Counted from the first letter of the stretch, positions 1-8,690 are shown. The stretch: 64,000 bases of DNA from an uncultured Muribaculaceae bacterium (GCA_910578385.1 CAJTQV010000002.1:220348-284347), one strand, 5' to 3'. Translations and numbers: made by a program. The notes: generated by a model not told the origin, from the letters alone.

Positions 1-1318
1 GCTCCTTGCCGTCGATTGTAATCTTGCTGATGGAGTCAGCTTTCTCCACGCGGGCGAGAATTCCGCTCACAGCCGAGCCGAGGAACATCGATATGATGGC
101 CGGAGGAGCCTCGTTGGCACCGAGACGGTGGGCGTTGGTGGCGTTCATGATCGAAGCCTTGAGCAGACCGTTATGCTTATGGACGGCGGCCATGACGTTG
201 GCCACGAATGTCACGAAGCGGAAATTGTCCTCGACTGTCTTGCCGGGCGCGAAGAGAAGGATTCCGGTGTTTGTACCGAGACTCCAGTTGTTGTGCTTGC
301 CCGAGCCGTTGATACCTGCGAAAGGTTTCTCATGAAGCAGCACACGGAAATTGTGGCGGCGTGCCACCTCCTCCATGACCGACATGAGGAGCAGGTTGTG
401 GTCGTTGGCAAGATTCGCCTCCTCGAAAATCGGGGCAAGCTCGAACTGGTTGGGCGCTACCTCATTGTGGCGGGTCTTTGCCGGTATGCCGAGCTTGTGG
501 CATTCAAGTTCGAGTTCGAGCATGAAAGCCTCGACGCGGCTGGGGATTGAACCGAAATAATGGTCCTCAAGCTGCTGGTTCTTGGCAGACTCATGGCCCA
601 TGAGGGTGCGGCCGGTCATCACGAGGTCGGGACGGGCGGCATAGAGAGCCTCGTCAACGAGGAAGTATTCCTGCTCCCAGCCGAGGTTGCAGATCACATG
701 CTTCACATCGGGGTTGAAGAAACGGGCCACACGTGTGGCAGCCTTGTCGATGCTGTTGAGCGAACGGAGAAGAGGAGTCTTGTAGTCAAGGCTCTCGCCG
801 GTGTATGACACGAAGACGGTGGGGATACAGAGCGTGTTGTCGACGATAAACGCCGGCGACGATATGTCCCATGCCGAATAACCGCGTGCCTCAAAAGTAT
901 TGCGGATACCTCCGTTGGGGAACGAGGATGCGTCAGGCTCCTGCTGCACGAGGAGCTTGCCCGAGAACTTCTCGACCACTCCCCCCTTGCCGTCATGCTC
1001 GACGAAAGCGTCATGCTTCTCGGCGGTGCTTCCGGTGAGCGGATGGAACCAGTGGGTGTAGTGGCGGGCGCCGTTGTCGAGAGCCCAGCGCTTCATGCCG
1101 TCGGCCACGCTGTCGGCGAGCTCGCGGCTCAGAGGCTGTCGGTTGTCAATGGCTTCGACAAGCGCGTCGTAAGTCTCCTTGGGGAGATACTCGAACATGC
1201 GCTGACGGTTGAATACCTGCTTAGCGTAATAAGCCTCTACTCTTTCCTTGGGAAGATTGACCTTCACAGCCTTGCGGGCTGTCGCTTCCTCAACACTTTT
1301 GAATCTGAGATTTGACAT
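1..1318 (-). CDS. glnN: Type III glutamine synthetase, N-terminal part (cut by window edge)
   Basis: Makes glutamine from glutamate, ammonia and ATP in the cytoplasm. The reverse strand gives about 439 residues starting MSNLRFKSVEEATARKAVKV and staying open to base 1. The segments LVQQEPDASSFPNGGIRNTF, WEQEYFLVD, ELECHKLGIPAKTRHNEVAP and NGSGKHNNWSLGTNTG are typical of the long GSIII family (about 730 residues), so the C-terminal 40 percent lies outside the window. It follows dapL by 51 bp on the same strand, with a hairpin in between, so it is partly or wholly uncoupled from dapF-dapL. The GSIII type is the usual one in Bacteroidales. The family call is firm. Confidence 0.93.
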   Translation of the reverse strand, partial: MSNLRFKSVEEATARKAVKVNLPKERVEAYYAKQVFNRQRMFEYLPKETYDALVEAIDNRQPLSRELADSVADGMKRWALDNGARHYTHWFHPLTGSTAEKHDAFVEHDGKGGVVEKFSGKLLVQQEPDASSFPNGGIRNTFEARGYSAWDISSPAFIVDNTLCIPTVFVSYTGESLDYKTPLLRSLNSIDKAATRVARFFNPDVKHVICNLGWEQEYFLVDEALYAARPDLVMTGRTLMGHESAKNQQLEDHYFGSIPSRVEAFMLELELECHKLGIPAKTRHNEVAPNQFELAPIFEEANLANDHNLLLMSVMEEVARRHNFRVLLHEKPFAGINGSGKHNNWSLGTNTGILLFAPGKTVEDNFRFVTFVANVMAAVHKHNGLLKASIMNATNAHRLGANEAPPAIISMFLGSAVSGILARVEKADSISKITIDGKE

Positions 1319-1340
1319 AAGTCTCAATATTTGGGTAATT

Positions 1341-1363
1341 GAAAAAGGGGGCTGGAGCCCCCT
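1341..1363 (-). terminator. Intrinsic terminator after dapL
   Basis: On the minus strand a 7-bp GC-rich stem (AGGGGGC/GCCCCCT) with a TCCA loop is followed by TTTTC. It lies between the dapL stop and the glutamine synthetase start, so it would end or attenuate the dapF-dapL transcript before glnN. Confidence 0.75.
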
Positions 1364-1369
1364 GTGATA

Positions 1370-2599
1370 TTATTTCTTGAAAAAATCGAGTATGCGTCGC
1401 ATCGCCTCCTTGGTGTTCTCGCGGGTATTGAAGCCGGTGAGCCTTATGTATCCCTCGCCGGCATCGCCGAATCCGACACCCGGCGTGCATGAGATATGCG
1501 CCTCGGAGAGACACTTCCCGAAAAGCTCCCAGGAGCCTTCGCCGTTGGGCGACTTGACCCAGATATAGGGGGAATTCTCGCCGCCGAACACGGTGAATCC
1601 CGCCTTTGACATCGTCTCGCGGATGGTGCGGGCGTTTTCGAGATAGTAGTCCACATTCTCACGCACCTCGCGCTTGCCCTCCTCGGTGTAGAGAGCCTCG
1701 GCACCGCGCTGTATGATGTAGCTCGCGCCGTTGAACTTGGTGGTCTGGCGACGTAGCCAGAGTTTGCGGAGGGGCACTTCGTTGCCCTCGGCATCAGTGC
1801 CGCAGAGCGAGGAGGGAACCACCGTGTATCCGCAACGCAGACCGGTGAATCCGGCCGTCTTGGAGAAACTGCGGACCTCGATTGCCACCTCGCGCGCGCC
1901 TGGAATCTCATAGATTGAGTGAGGCACGGCGGGGTCGGTGATGTATGCGCAATAAGCGGAATCGTAGATAATCACCGCCTTGTTTGCACGGGCATATTCA
2001 ACCCATGCTGCGAGTTCTTCGCGGGTGAACGACACTCCGGTCGGGTTCGCCGGTGAGCAGAGGAAAATCACGTCGGCATGTTCTGCGGGGGGAACGGGCT
2101 TGAAACCGTTGGCCTCGTTGCAGTCGAGATACACGAACCGGCTCCAGCGTCTGTCCACGAGTTCACCGCCGCGTCCGTCGATAACATTCGAATCCACATA
2201 GACAGGATAACCGGGATCAGCCACCGCCACCACGCAGTCTTCGGAATAGATGTCGCCGAGATTACCGAGGTCGCTCTTCGCGCCGTCGGAGATGAAGATC
2301 TCGTCGGCCTTGATGTCAATGCCACGTGCGACGTAATCATTGGCAGCGACTGCATCGCGCAGGAAGTCGTAGCCCTGCTCCGGGCCGTAGCCATGGAAAG
2401 AGGACTTCTGTGCCATGTCGTCGACGGCACGGTGCATGGCACTGATTGCCGAGGCAGGAATAGGCAGCGTGACGTCGCCGATGTCCATGCGGATCACATC
2501 GACACCGGGGTTCTCCTCACGGAATTTGCGGAGTTTCGCAGCCACGGTCGAGAAGAGATACGACTCGGGCAGCTTTTCAAAATTATCGTTGATTCTCAT
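1370..2599 (-). CDS. dapL: LL-diaminopimelate aminotransferase
   Basis: A PLP enzyme that converts tetrahydrodipicolinate directly to LL-diaminopimelate, bypassing the succinylase and acetylase branches of lysine and peptidoglycan precursor synthesis. The 409-residue length matches the family. The N-terminus MRINDNFEKLPESYLFSTVA, the segment RMDIGDVTLPIPASAISAMH and the PLP-lysine motif SFSKTAGFTGLRCGY (near residue 245) are characteristic. It lies 58 bp downstream of dapF, whose product uses its LL-DAP product, so the two form a pathway operon. Confidence 0.95.
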   Translation of the reverse strand: MRINDNFEKLPESYLFSTVAAKLRKFREENPGVDVIRMDIGDVTLPIPASAISAMHRAVDDMAQKSSFHGYGPEQGYDFLRDAVAANDYVARGIDIKADEIFISDGAKSDLGNLGDIYSEDCVVAVADPGYPVYVDSNVIDGRGGELVDRRWSRFVYLDCNEANGFKPVPPAEHADVIFLCSPANPTGVSFTREELAAWVEYARANKAVIIYDSAYCAYITDPAVPHSIYEIPGAREVAIEVRSFSKTAGFTGLRCGYTVVPSSLCGTDAEGNEVPLRKLWLRRQTTKFNGASYIIQRGAEALYTEEGKREVRENVDYYLENARTIRETMSKAGFTVFGGENSPYIWVKSPNGEGSWELFGKCLSEAHISCTPGVGFGDAGEGYIRLTGFNTRENTKEAMRRILDFFKK

Positions 2600-2657
2600 T
2601 GTATTCTGTTATTTTTTATTGGCGGTCCGCTTGAACGTCACCGCCTATGATGGCTTT

Positions 2658-3518
2658 TCAGCCGAGATAAAATTCACCGTCGCAGATAAAGGCTGCCGGA
2701 CCGGTCATGAACACATGTCCCGTAGCCTCGTCCCAGCGGATTCGAAGCACACCTCCGCGCAGACGCATCTCGACGTCACGGTCGGCAAGACCGTTGAGCA
2801 CGGCAGCCACAGCTGTCGCGCAGGCTCCTGTTCCGCAGGCGAAAGTCTCGCCCGTGCCACGCTCCCATACACGCATCTCGATTGTGCCACGGTCTATTAC
2901 GTGCGCGAACTCAATGTTGGCCTTGCGGGGGAAAATGTCGGCGACCTCAAGTTTCGGGCCCTGTCCGAGCACCTGGCTGTCGGTGATGCTGTCGGTGAAG
3001 ATGACAGCGTGCGGATTGCCCATGCTCACACCGGTTATCTCATATGTGATGCCATCGACGGTCTCCTGTTCGGCAATCTTTGCCTCAGGGTTGCGGCTGA
3101 GCACCGGAACGAGTTCCGGGCGCAGCTCCGGGGCACCCATATCGACCGTAACCGACTCCACCACCCCGTCGGCGACGTGCAGGTGAAGCACCTTTATACC
3201 GGCGAGGGTCTCAAGAGTGACGACAGTCTTGTCGGTCAGACCGCGTTCGTAAACATACTTGCCGACACAGCGCGAGGCGTTGCCGCACATCTCGGCCTCC
3301 GAGCCATCGGAATTGAACATGCGCATACGGAAATCGGCCACCTCCGAGCGCATGATTGCAACAAGGCCATCGGAGCCGATGCCGAAATGAACGTCGCTCA
3401 TGCGGCGCGAGAGATCAGAAAGTTCATGGGGGGTCTCCACCGTGGCGTCGATGTAAATGTAGTCGTTACCGGCGCCATGCATCTTGGAGAATGTTATCTT
3501 CTTATGCTCTGTTTTCAT
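2658..3518 (-). CDS. dapF: Diaminopimelate epimerase
   Basis: Interconverts LL- and meso-diaminopimelate, giving the cell-wall and lysine precursor. I chose the start at 3518 (MKTEHKKITFSKMHGAGNDY), which gives 286 residues; the open frame runs 44 codons further up but that extension has no family-like sequence. The two catalytic cysteines are visible in the motifs EMCGNASRCVG and FACGTGACATAVAA, and the family motif KMHGAGNDYIYID is at the N-terminus. It is the first gene of the dapF-dapL unit. A possible -7 box TAAATTTG lies at 3585-3592 with no convincing -33 partner. Confidence 0.95.
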   Translation of the reverse strand: MKTEHKKITFSKMHGAGNDYIYIDATVETPHELSDLSRRMSDVHFGIGSDGLVAIMRSEVADFRMRMFNSDGSEAEMCGNASRCVGKYVYERGLTDKTVVTLETLAGIKVLHLHVADGVVESVTVDMGAPELRPELVPVLSRNPEAKIAEQETVDGITYEITGVSMGNPHAVIFTDSITDSQVLGQGPKLEVADIFPRKANIEFAHVIDRGTIEMRVWERGTGETFACGTGACATAVAAVLNGLADRDVEMRLRGGVLRIRWDEATGHVFMTGPAAFICDGEFYLG

Positions 3519-3556
3519 GTGATAAGCGTCCGCGAAGACGCGGTAGGAATAAACAA

Positions 3557-3585
3557 GCAGCGTGGAAAAACACTTTCCACGCTGC
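3557..3585 (-). terminator. Perfect 12-bp hairpin between the PNGase-like gene and dapF
   Basis: A perfect inverted repeat with arms GCAGCGTGGAAA and TTTCCACGCTGC and a 5-nt loop is followed on the minus strand by TTGTTTATT. It lies downstream of the PNGase-like gene, so an intrinsic terminator is the simplest reading. It also touches a possible dapF -7 box, so an operator role is not excluded. Confidence 0.6.
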
Positions 3586-3686
3586 AAATTTAATAAATAT
3601 TTTGAAAACCGGGAAATTTTGGCTGCAAAAAGATTACCGTGTATTGACAAAAACGGATTACCGTCAGAACCGCAGCCCGAGGTAAG

Positions 3687-5108
3687 TCAGCGGATTATCT
3701 TGTAGTTCTCGGTCAGTCCGTCGGCATATTCGACCATGAGCACCAGCACGCCACGGGGTGCGTCGCTGAGCGACAGCACATTCGAATCAAATTCGATGGC
3801 GAGCAGGTTGGCGGCCACATCATAGAGAAGTATCTCCTGAACCGGAGTATCGCTCGTGACGGTCACCTTGTCTGCCTCGACCTTGATCGAGGAGCGGAAG
3901 TCCGGTTTGACGGCATTGACGGCAGCCTCTCCGGCAATTGTGCCGGACGTCACCCCCTGGAAGAATATAGATACTGGAAAATCACCTTGGCTTCCAATGA
4001 ACTTCGCATCGGGAACAGAAATCTTGAAGGCATGGGTACCGGCCTTGACCTCACCAAGATGTAATATTCTGTTGTCAATCTTATCTCCCGGGCACCAATT
4101 CGAGAATGACTGCCACGCTTTGTCTGTCATCTCATTTGTGCCATAGATACCGTTGCCCTGTGTATTGTACATGCGGAACGGCTCGCAGCTTGTACGACCC
4201 GGCTTGTATGTCATCATAAGTTCTTCGTCATAATAGACAAAATGGTTGCGGCGTTTATATTCCTCGCCGAGCGTGTTCGCACCATGATTTGATGTTATGA
4301 ACACAATCTGGGCATCAGTCACATCCTCCGGAACCTCGAATGTCCATGTCTTGATGGTCTTGCCAAGTTCGTCGGTAGCCTCCTCGCTGTAGTTGTTGAA
4401 GTTCTTGCCGATATACTCCGGCTTCTTGATTACGACCGGTACGATTACATCGTTGTCTACTGCCGGAGCCGGTTCAGGATTGGTGATGAATGTGAGTGTT
4501 CCTGTAAACACATCCTGACGGTCCGCACAACCTTTGACCTGTGTATTTGCTGCATAGGGTATGCCGAACAGCTCGAACTCAGCCCAGATATCATGGTCAG
4601 CACGCAGCTTCGAGTCCCGGAGAATAAGAGACAGATAGTCGGCCTCGAATACATAAGGGACAGTGCTCGGCTCATAGTTCTTGTTCATGAACGGGGTGAT
4701 GAAGCGGCCAATCTCTATACGCTGCACCTCGTCGGGATTATATGTCTCCGCACCCTTGGGTACGAATGCCAGATTGATGTTGCCGATACGGTCGTAGTTG
4801 TCGCAGAGGGCACCAATCTCCACAAGCATGGTGAGTTCCTTGCCGATTCTGGAGAGCTGCTCATCGGTAAGGCGGATGGAATAGAGCGACGTGCGGTGAC
4901 GCAGGATTCCATCATCCTCGGGAATCATGGCCTTGCTCTCGTCGGAGATTCCTTCGAGAGTATTGTAGCCGTCGAAGAAGATAACCTCGTCATAAATCTT
5001 CAGCACTTCCTTGCCTTCGGTCGAGGGCACCTCGGTCTCGGCAAAAAGAGACATGGGCGGTGTACATAGAGCAGCCGCCGCAAGCATAGTCATGTAAATT
5101 TTCTTCAT
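3687..5108 (-). CDS. Secreted PNGase F-like N-glycan amidase with C-terminal sorting domain
   Basis: Likely cleaves N-linked glycans from glycoproteins (peptide-N4-(N-acetylglucosaminyl)asparagine amidase). A signal peptide covers about residues 1-23. From memory of the Flavobacterium PNGase F sequence, EIGRFITPF (132-140) matches EIGRFITPY exactly in context, and CDNYDRIGNI (from 102) matches CDEWDRYANV, so D106 aligns with the catalytic Asp60. GEEY (281-284) falls where PNGase F has Glu206, and NWCPG (337-341) matches GWCPG. The region after residue 175 is shorter than in PNGase F, and the residue matching Glu118 appears to be Asp173. The last 70 residues, ending KIIR, look like a type A T9SS sorting domain. 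It has its own promoter and terminators on both sides. Activity is inferred. Confidence 0.82.
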   Translation of the reverse strand: MKKIYMTMLAAAALCTPPMSLFAETEVPSTEGKEVLKIYDEVIFFDGYNTLEGISDESKAMIPEDDGILRHRTSLYSIRLTDEQLSRIGKELTMLVEIGALCDNYDRIGNINLAFVPKGAETYNPDEVQRIEIGRFITPFMNKNYEPSTVPYVFEADYLSLILRDSKLRADHDIWAEFELFGIPYAANTQVKGCADRQDVFTGTLTFITNPEPAPAVDNDVIVPVVIKKPEYIGKNFNNYSEEATDELGKTIKTWTFEVPEDVTDAQIVFITSNHGANTLGEEYKRRNHFVYYDEELMMTYKPGRTSCEPFRMYNTQGNGIYGTNEMTDKAWQSFSNWCPGDKIDNRILHLGEVKAGTHAFKISVPDAKFIGSQGDFPVSIFFQGVTSGTIAGEAAVNAVKPDFRSSIKVEADKVTVTSDTPVQEILLYDVAANLLAIEFDSNVLSLSDAPRGVLVLMVEYADGLTENYKIIR

Positions 5109-5137
5109 ACGAATTTTGTTAGGTTACTATTCGAAAG

Positions 5138-5169
5138 CAAATATAGACATAAATTCACACATCTGCAAA
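5138..5169 (-). promoter_or_regulatory. Promoter of the PNGase-like gene
   Basis: On the minus strand TTTG (5169-5166), 20 bp, then TATATTTG (5145-5138). This is an exact Bacteroidota -33/-7 pair. The expected start is near 5134, giving a leader of about 26 nt. Confidence 0.8.
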
Positions 5170-5189
5170 TCCGAGTGAAATTTCATTAC

Positions 5190-5232
5190 AAAAAGCGAGT
5201 GTGGACAACCCCTCGGCCGGGATTGTCCACAC
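5190..5232 (-). terminator. Terminator of the tlpA-like/blaI/M56 operon
   Basis: A 10-bp stem GTGTGGACAA/TTGTCCACAC (5199-5208 and 5223-5232) with a C/G-rich loop is followed on the minus strand by TCGCTTTTTG. It separates the M56 gene from the PNGase-like gene. Confidence 0.85.
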
Positions 5233-5273
5233 ATATTATTAAGGTATTCAAAGTTCAGATGCTGAGGCTTGCT

Positions 5274-6866
5274 TTATTTCTTCTTGAAGGTTACGGGGAT
5301 GGTGAACATGGAGGGGACGGGCTTTCCGTCCTGCTCGGCCGGAATCCATTCGCCGCTTGTGGCCTTGACCACTCTCAGGGCCTCGGCATCGAATGCCTCG
5401 TCTCCTGATTTGACAATCTTCGCGTCGTTTACCGTGCCGTCCGGGCCAATCACGAACTGGACAATCACCCGCACGGTGACAGGAATGTCGGAGTTTTCCG
5501 CGTCGGCAGGATATTTCACCAGGTCCATAAGCCGGTTGTTAAGCGCTGTCATTCCACCCTTGTAATCCGCGATTTTCTCCGGAATCTGATACACTCCATC
5601 CTCTCGCTGGCGCGGTGTGGGCGTGCTCTTTGTGGTAATCATGATCTTGCCCTGCGGATACTCGGGATCATCTTTCACCACCTGCATCGAAGCGATGTAG
5701 CGCGGGTCAATCGAATTGATGTTGCCGGTGAAGAGTGTGCCGTCTACGAAATAGACCGGCTTGGCATCATATTCCGCATCCTTCTCTTTAGATGTCGGTG
5801 CGGGTTCAGAAACTGCTTCCGATTCCACATCGACAACCCCGGTTTCGTGTACGCCGCTATCCGAAGCTGACGCAGCGTCGGAATTGCGGAGATAAATCCG
5901 GCCGACTGTGCCTGCGGTTTGCACTTCAGCCGATTTTTCACTAATTTTGCCGTCGGAATCCTGTCCGATTGTCACTGTACCGATCTGCTCGGCTACATCT
6001 GCCACAGCAGGCTGCGAGAGGGTGAACACTGCCAGCGCGGCCACTGCGGGTAGCGCCAGTGCCGCCACACGCCGTGACGGGCTCGATTTCTTTGTCATCA
6101 TCATAGTTATACGTTTTTTAATTTGACTGTGATTCAGACTGTCGGCGAAGATTGGCAAACCGGAGCCGACAGTCTTTCTTATTAACATCATCTGATATTC
6201 GGCGGGGTCGTCGCCCGCAACCAATTCATCCACTCGGAATTCATGCACGTCGCGCAGCTCGCGCATCATGAGCCATGCCGCCGGCGAGAACCATTGCAGC
6301 ACTACGGTGAGCTGAGCAGGAATAAGGTCGAGCCAGTGCAGCAGCCGGAGGTGGGCTTTCTCATGTGCCATGACCATGTGGTGAGTGCTGTCGAGGTCGC
6401 ATGGCCGCACCACAATGTAGCGTCCCCAGCTGAAGGGTGCCGGTGCCTTGTCTGTCACCACCTCTATGTATCCCCTCCTCTTGTAATGCTGTCCGGAACA
6501 TATCACCGAGACCATGCGCACTATACCGGCAAGCATGAATGCTCCGGCTGCTACCACTCCCGCAATATAGACCCAGACCAGAGCCCGCCACCAGTCGAAC
6601 GGGGCGCCGGCGACTGCGGTATCCTCGACCAGCATGACCGAGATCGGCAGTCCGACCGAGACTTCCCCACCCTCTGAGGCGGATGTAGCGAAGAGCGGCA
6701 TGGCCACTGGCAGCAACCACGACACGGCGTAGATCGCCATGAGCACAAAGCGGTTCAGGCGGTGAAATGTGGCCGTGGCCATCAGCCATTTGTAGGCAAG
6801 GTAGAGCAGGGTCATCACCAGGGCGACCTGCATCATGTAGCTGACGAATTCTCCCATATCAGTCAC
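5274..6866 (-). CDS. BlaR1/M56-type membrane metallopeptidase fused to a TonB C-terminal domain
   Basis: 530 residues. There are about four N-terminal membrane segments; the zinc motif HEKAH lies at 168-172 within MVMAHEKAHLRLLHWLD, with a second acidic motif HEFRVDELV soon after. Another membrane or signal-like segment lies near 265-285. A short segment around residues 353-400 (VYFVDGTLF...KIMITTK) resembles the plug of TonB-dependent receptors. The last about 100 residues are a TonB C-terminal domain (VRVIVQFVIGPDGTV, AEALRVVKATSGEW). In BlaR1 proteins the peptidase inactivates a BlaI-type repressor; the BlaI partner is directly upstream and overlaps by 8 bp. The signal sensed is unknown. 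A periplasmic TonB end suggests a link to outer-membrane transport. Confidence 0.85.
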   Translation of the reverse strand: MTDMGEFVSYMMQVALVMTLLYLAYKWLMATATFHRLNRFVLMAIYAVSWLLPVAMPLFATSASEGGEVSVGLPISVMLVEDTAVAGAPFDWWRALVWVYIAGVVAAGAFMLAGIVRMVSVICSGQHYKRRGYIEVVTDKAPAPFSWGRYIVVRPCDLDSTHHMVMAHEKAHLRLLHWLDLIPAQLTVVLQWFSPAAWLMMRELRDVHEFRVDELVAGDDPAEYQMMLIRKTVGSGLPIFADSLNHSQIKKRITMMMTKKSSPSRRVAALALPAVAALAVFTLSQPAVADVAEQIGTVTIGQDSDGKISEKSAEVQTAGTVGRIYLRNSDAASASDSGVHETGVVDVESEAVSEPAPTSKEKDAEYDAKPVYFVDGTLFTGNINSIDPRYIASMQVVKDDPEYPQGKIMITTKSTPTPRQREDGVYQIPEKIADYKGGMTALNNRLMDLVKYPADAENSDIPVTVRVIVQFVIGPDGTVNDAKIVKSGDEAFDAEALRVVKATSGEWIPAEQDGKPVPSMFTIPVTFKKK

Positions 6867-7263
6867 TCCTCCTTTCTTTCTTCTGCGCCTCGATTTTATC
6901 TATCAGCTCCCGCAGCTCGTCGGTTGAGATCTTGTCTTCGTTGACAAGAGTCGATACGAAGCCGATGTATGAGCGTCCGAAAAAGCGGTCAACTATGCGG
7001 CGGAGTGAATTTTCGCGGTACTCCCCCGCTTCGGCCAGTGCATGATAGCGGTATGAATTGCCCACCTGCTCATGCCCCACCCATCCCTTGGCCTCAAGGC
7101 CGCGGACGAAGGTTGACACGGTGTTGAAATGGGGTTTCGGTTCGGGAAGCAACTCCAGAATCTCGCGCACAAACAGCGGACCATGCTGCCAGAAGCACGC
7201 CATGATGGCCTCCTCCTTAGGCGACAGCTGCTTTACGCTGCTTTTGGTTTCTTTATCTTTCAC
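6859..7263 (-). CDS. BlaI/MecI/CopY-family transcriptional repressor
   Basis: 134 residues with the winged-helix pattern of the family: LSPKEEAIMACFWQHGPLFV, then HFNTVSTFVRGLEAKGWVGH as recognition helix and wing, and a C-terminal dimerisation/cleavage region (VDRFFGRSYIGFVSTLV). It overlaps the M56 gene by 8 bp, the usual arrangement of a repressor and its protease sensor. Its likely operators are the AACTAA/TTAGTT palindromes around 8578-8647 upstream of the tlpA-like gene, which would make the three genes one autoregulated operon. The operator assignment is inference. Confidence 0.9.
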   Translation of the reverse strand: MKDKETKSSVKQLSPKEEAIMACFWQHGPLFVREILELLPEPKPHFNTVSTFVRGLEAKGWVGHEQVGNSYRYHALAEAGEYRENSLRRIVDRFFGRSYIGFVSTLVNEDKISTDELRELIDKIEAQKKERRSD

Positions 7264-7272
7264 TGTAAATCA

Positions 7273-7326
7273 GGTTTTAGGCTTTAGGTGTTAGGCTTTA
7301 GGCTTTAGGTGTTAGATTTTAGATGT
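7273..7326. repeat. Degenerate 7-bp tandem repeat (TTTAGGC type)
   Basis: About eight heptads of the form TTTAGGC, TTTAGGT, GTTAGGC and GTTAGAT lie in the gap between the blaI-like start and the tlpA-like stop. The same unit occurs in other gaps of this window (28839, 31647, 31785, 37597 and 63771). Confidence 0.85.
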
Positions 7327-7364
7327 TGAGGCCGGGCTTTATGACCTGAGCGGGTTATCTATGG

Positions 7365-8534
7365 TTATTGCGGAGGGGCGTTGTCAATCATTTTCTTGAG
7401 ATTGTCGCAGAAGGTGCCATCTTCGCCGATTATGTAATCGCGCAGGCAACCTTCGGGATCAATTATGATTTTGGTCGGATATGCCGTTACGGGATAACCT
7501 GCGACTGTTCCGCCGTGTGACTCGGGAGCCGGAGCAAGAAGGCTCACCCATGGAAAGTCAAGTTCCTCGGTCACCGTGCGCCATGTATCCTCCTGGTCTC
7601 CACATGCGATGGCCACGACTTCCATCCGGTCGGAATATTCGGGATACATCTCCTTCATCGCCTCGAACCCTCTCCGGCATGGACCGCACCAGGTGGTCCA
7701 GAAGTCGAGCACGACCCACTTGCCACGCAGAGTGGATATGTCAAAGCTGCTGCCATCCATACCGGTGATTGTAATCTCTGGCACCGGAGCGCTCGACTCA
7801 ACAGCCTGCTGCATGAGGTTCTCCCGGGTGGCATCCCTGACTCCGACGTTGCGGATAGCCCGGGCATAGGTATAATATAATGTGTTTTCCGAACCGTCAG
7901 GAAGTCGGTCGAACGCATAAGGTGCGAAATCAGTGCCAAGCAGCGATACAACACGCGTCGCGGTCTCCGGATCGCTTTCGGCCATGATCGTATCGAGCAA
8001 CGCATGCATCCGACGAGACAGTGAATCAAGTTCCTGCTCGGTCAATTTGTACCGTATTATTTTAAACAGCTTCCTATTGAGTTTGAAGAACTCGTCGGAA
8101 TGAGGTATGGGAGAGAGGTTCGAACAGTTCATTTCGTATCTCAACGGACCCAGACTGCTGATTTTCATTTCCGCATGGTCCGATTTCCTCATATATACTG
8201 TCGGCAACGAATAGTAGTCGCATTCGAGCGTGTACACGCTCGGAACCGAGTCGGGGAAAATATGGACAGACCTGTTTTCGACCGGAAATGCTCTCCGCTC
8301 CCCCTGCCGCATTGCCTCGACATATTCTTTCACATACATTGTGGTGTCAGACGGAATCGGAACTGAGGTGACATATATGGTGTCGCCCACCTGCTCCCCT
8401 GTGAATGTGATTTCAATTCCGGGAAGCGCATCGGGGGTATTCTTTTTGCGCGTGCCGGCACATGAGACCATGGCAACCGCAAGCACTGCGATGCTGAATC
8501 CGGCTGAAATCTTGCGCTTGGTGGGATGTTTCAT
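7365..8534 (-). CDS. Lipoprotein thioredoxin-like (TlpA family) disulfide reductase
   Basis: 389 residues. The N-terminus has a lipoprotein signal with lipobox near VSCAG (Cys about 25). The central part is a DUF4369-like N-terminal domain of Bacteroidetes TlpA proteins (ITFTGEQVGDTIYV...). The C-terminal thioredoxin fold starts near residue 245 with VVLDFWTTWCGPCRRGF, holding the redox pair CGPC, and ends with the cis-Pro strand AYPTKIIIDPEG. It should reduce or shuffle disulfides in the periplasm. It is the first gene of an operon with the blaI-like and M56-TonB genes (101-bp gap filled with 7-bp repeats). Its promoter carries BlaI-type operators. Confidence 0.88.
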   Translation of the reverse strand: MKHPTKRKISAGFSIAVLAVAMVSCAGTRKKNTPDALPGIEITFTGEQVGDTIYVTSVPIPSDTTMYVKEYVEAMRQGERRAFPVENRSVHIFPDSVPSVYTLECDYYSLPTVYMRKSDHAEMKISSLGPLRYEMNCSNLSPIPHSDEFFKLNRKLFKIIRYKLTEQELDSLSRRMHALLDTIMAESDPETATRVVSLLGTDFAPYAFDRLPDGSENTLYYTYARAIRNVGVRDATRENLMQQAVESSAPVPEITITGMDGSSFDISTLRGKWVVLDFWTTWCGPCRRGFEAMKEMYPEYSDRMEVVAIACGDQEDTWRTVTEELDFPWVSLLAPAPESHGGTVAGYPVTAYPTKIIIDPEGCLRDYIIGEDGTFCDNLKKMIDNAPPQ

Positions 8535-8577
8535 ATTTTCCTCAATTAGTTGTGAAAGAGAATGGGTTGGGTAGAAG

Positions 8578-8647
8578 CAACTAATATTTTAGTTGATGTG
8601 GGCAAATTTATAACTAATTATTTAGTTTGGCAACTAATTGGGTAGTT
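8578..8647 (-). promoter_or_regulatory. Promoter with three BlaI-type palindromic operators
   Basis: On the minus strand TTG (8633-8631), 20 bp, then TAAATTTG (8610-8603) form the promoter of the tlpA-like operon. Three dyads surround it: CAACTAA-N4-TTAGTTG at 8578-8595 (over the transcription start), AACTAA-N4-TTAGTT at 8612-8627 (between -33 and -7) and AACTA-N6-TAGTT at 8632-8647. A further half-site lies at 8544-8553. Occupancy would block transcription. The assignment to the downstream BlaI-like protein is inference. Confidence 0.72.
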
Positions 8648-8690
8648 ATTAACTTTTGTTAACTTTTGAAGAAGGCGGCGGAGGGGGGTA

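Noticed and set aside
3651..3686. Longer dapF start at 3650
   Set aside because: The extra 44 codons span the hairpin and possible -7 box and do not resemble DapF; the start at 3518 gives the family N-terminus.
7273..7326. TTTAGGC arrays as a CRISPR array or telomere-like sequence
   Set aside because: Units are 7 bp with no spacers and no cas genes; blocks are interior and short, so neither reading fits.
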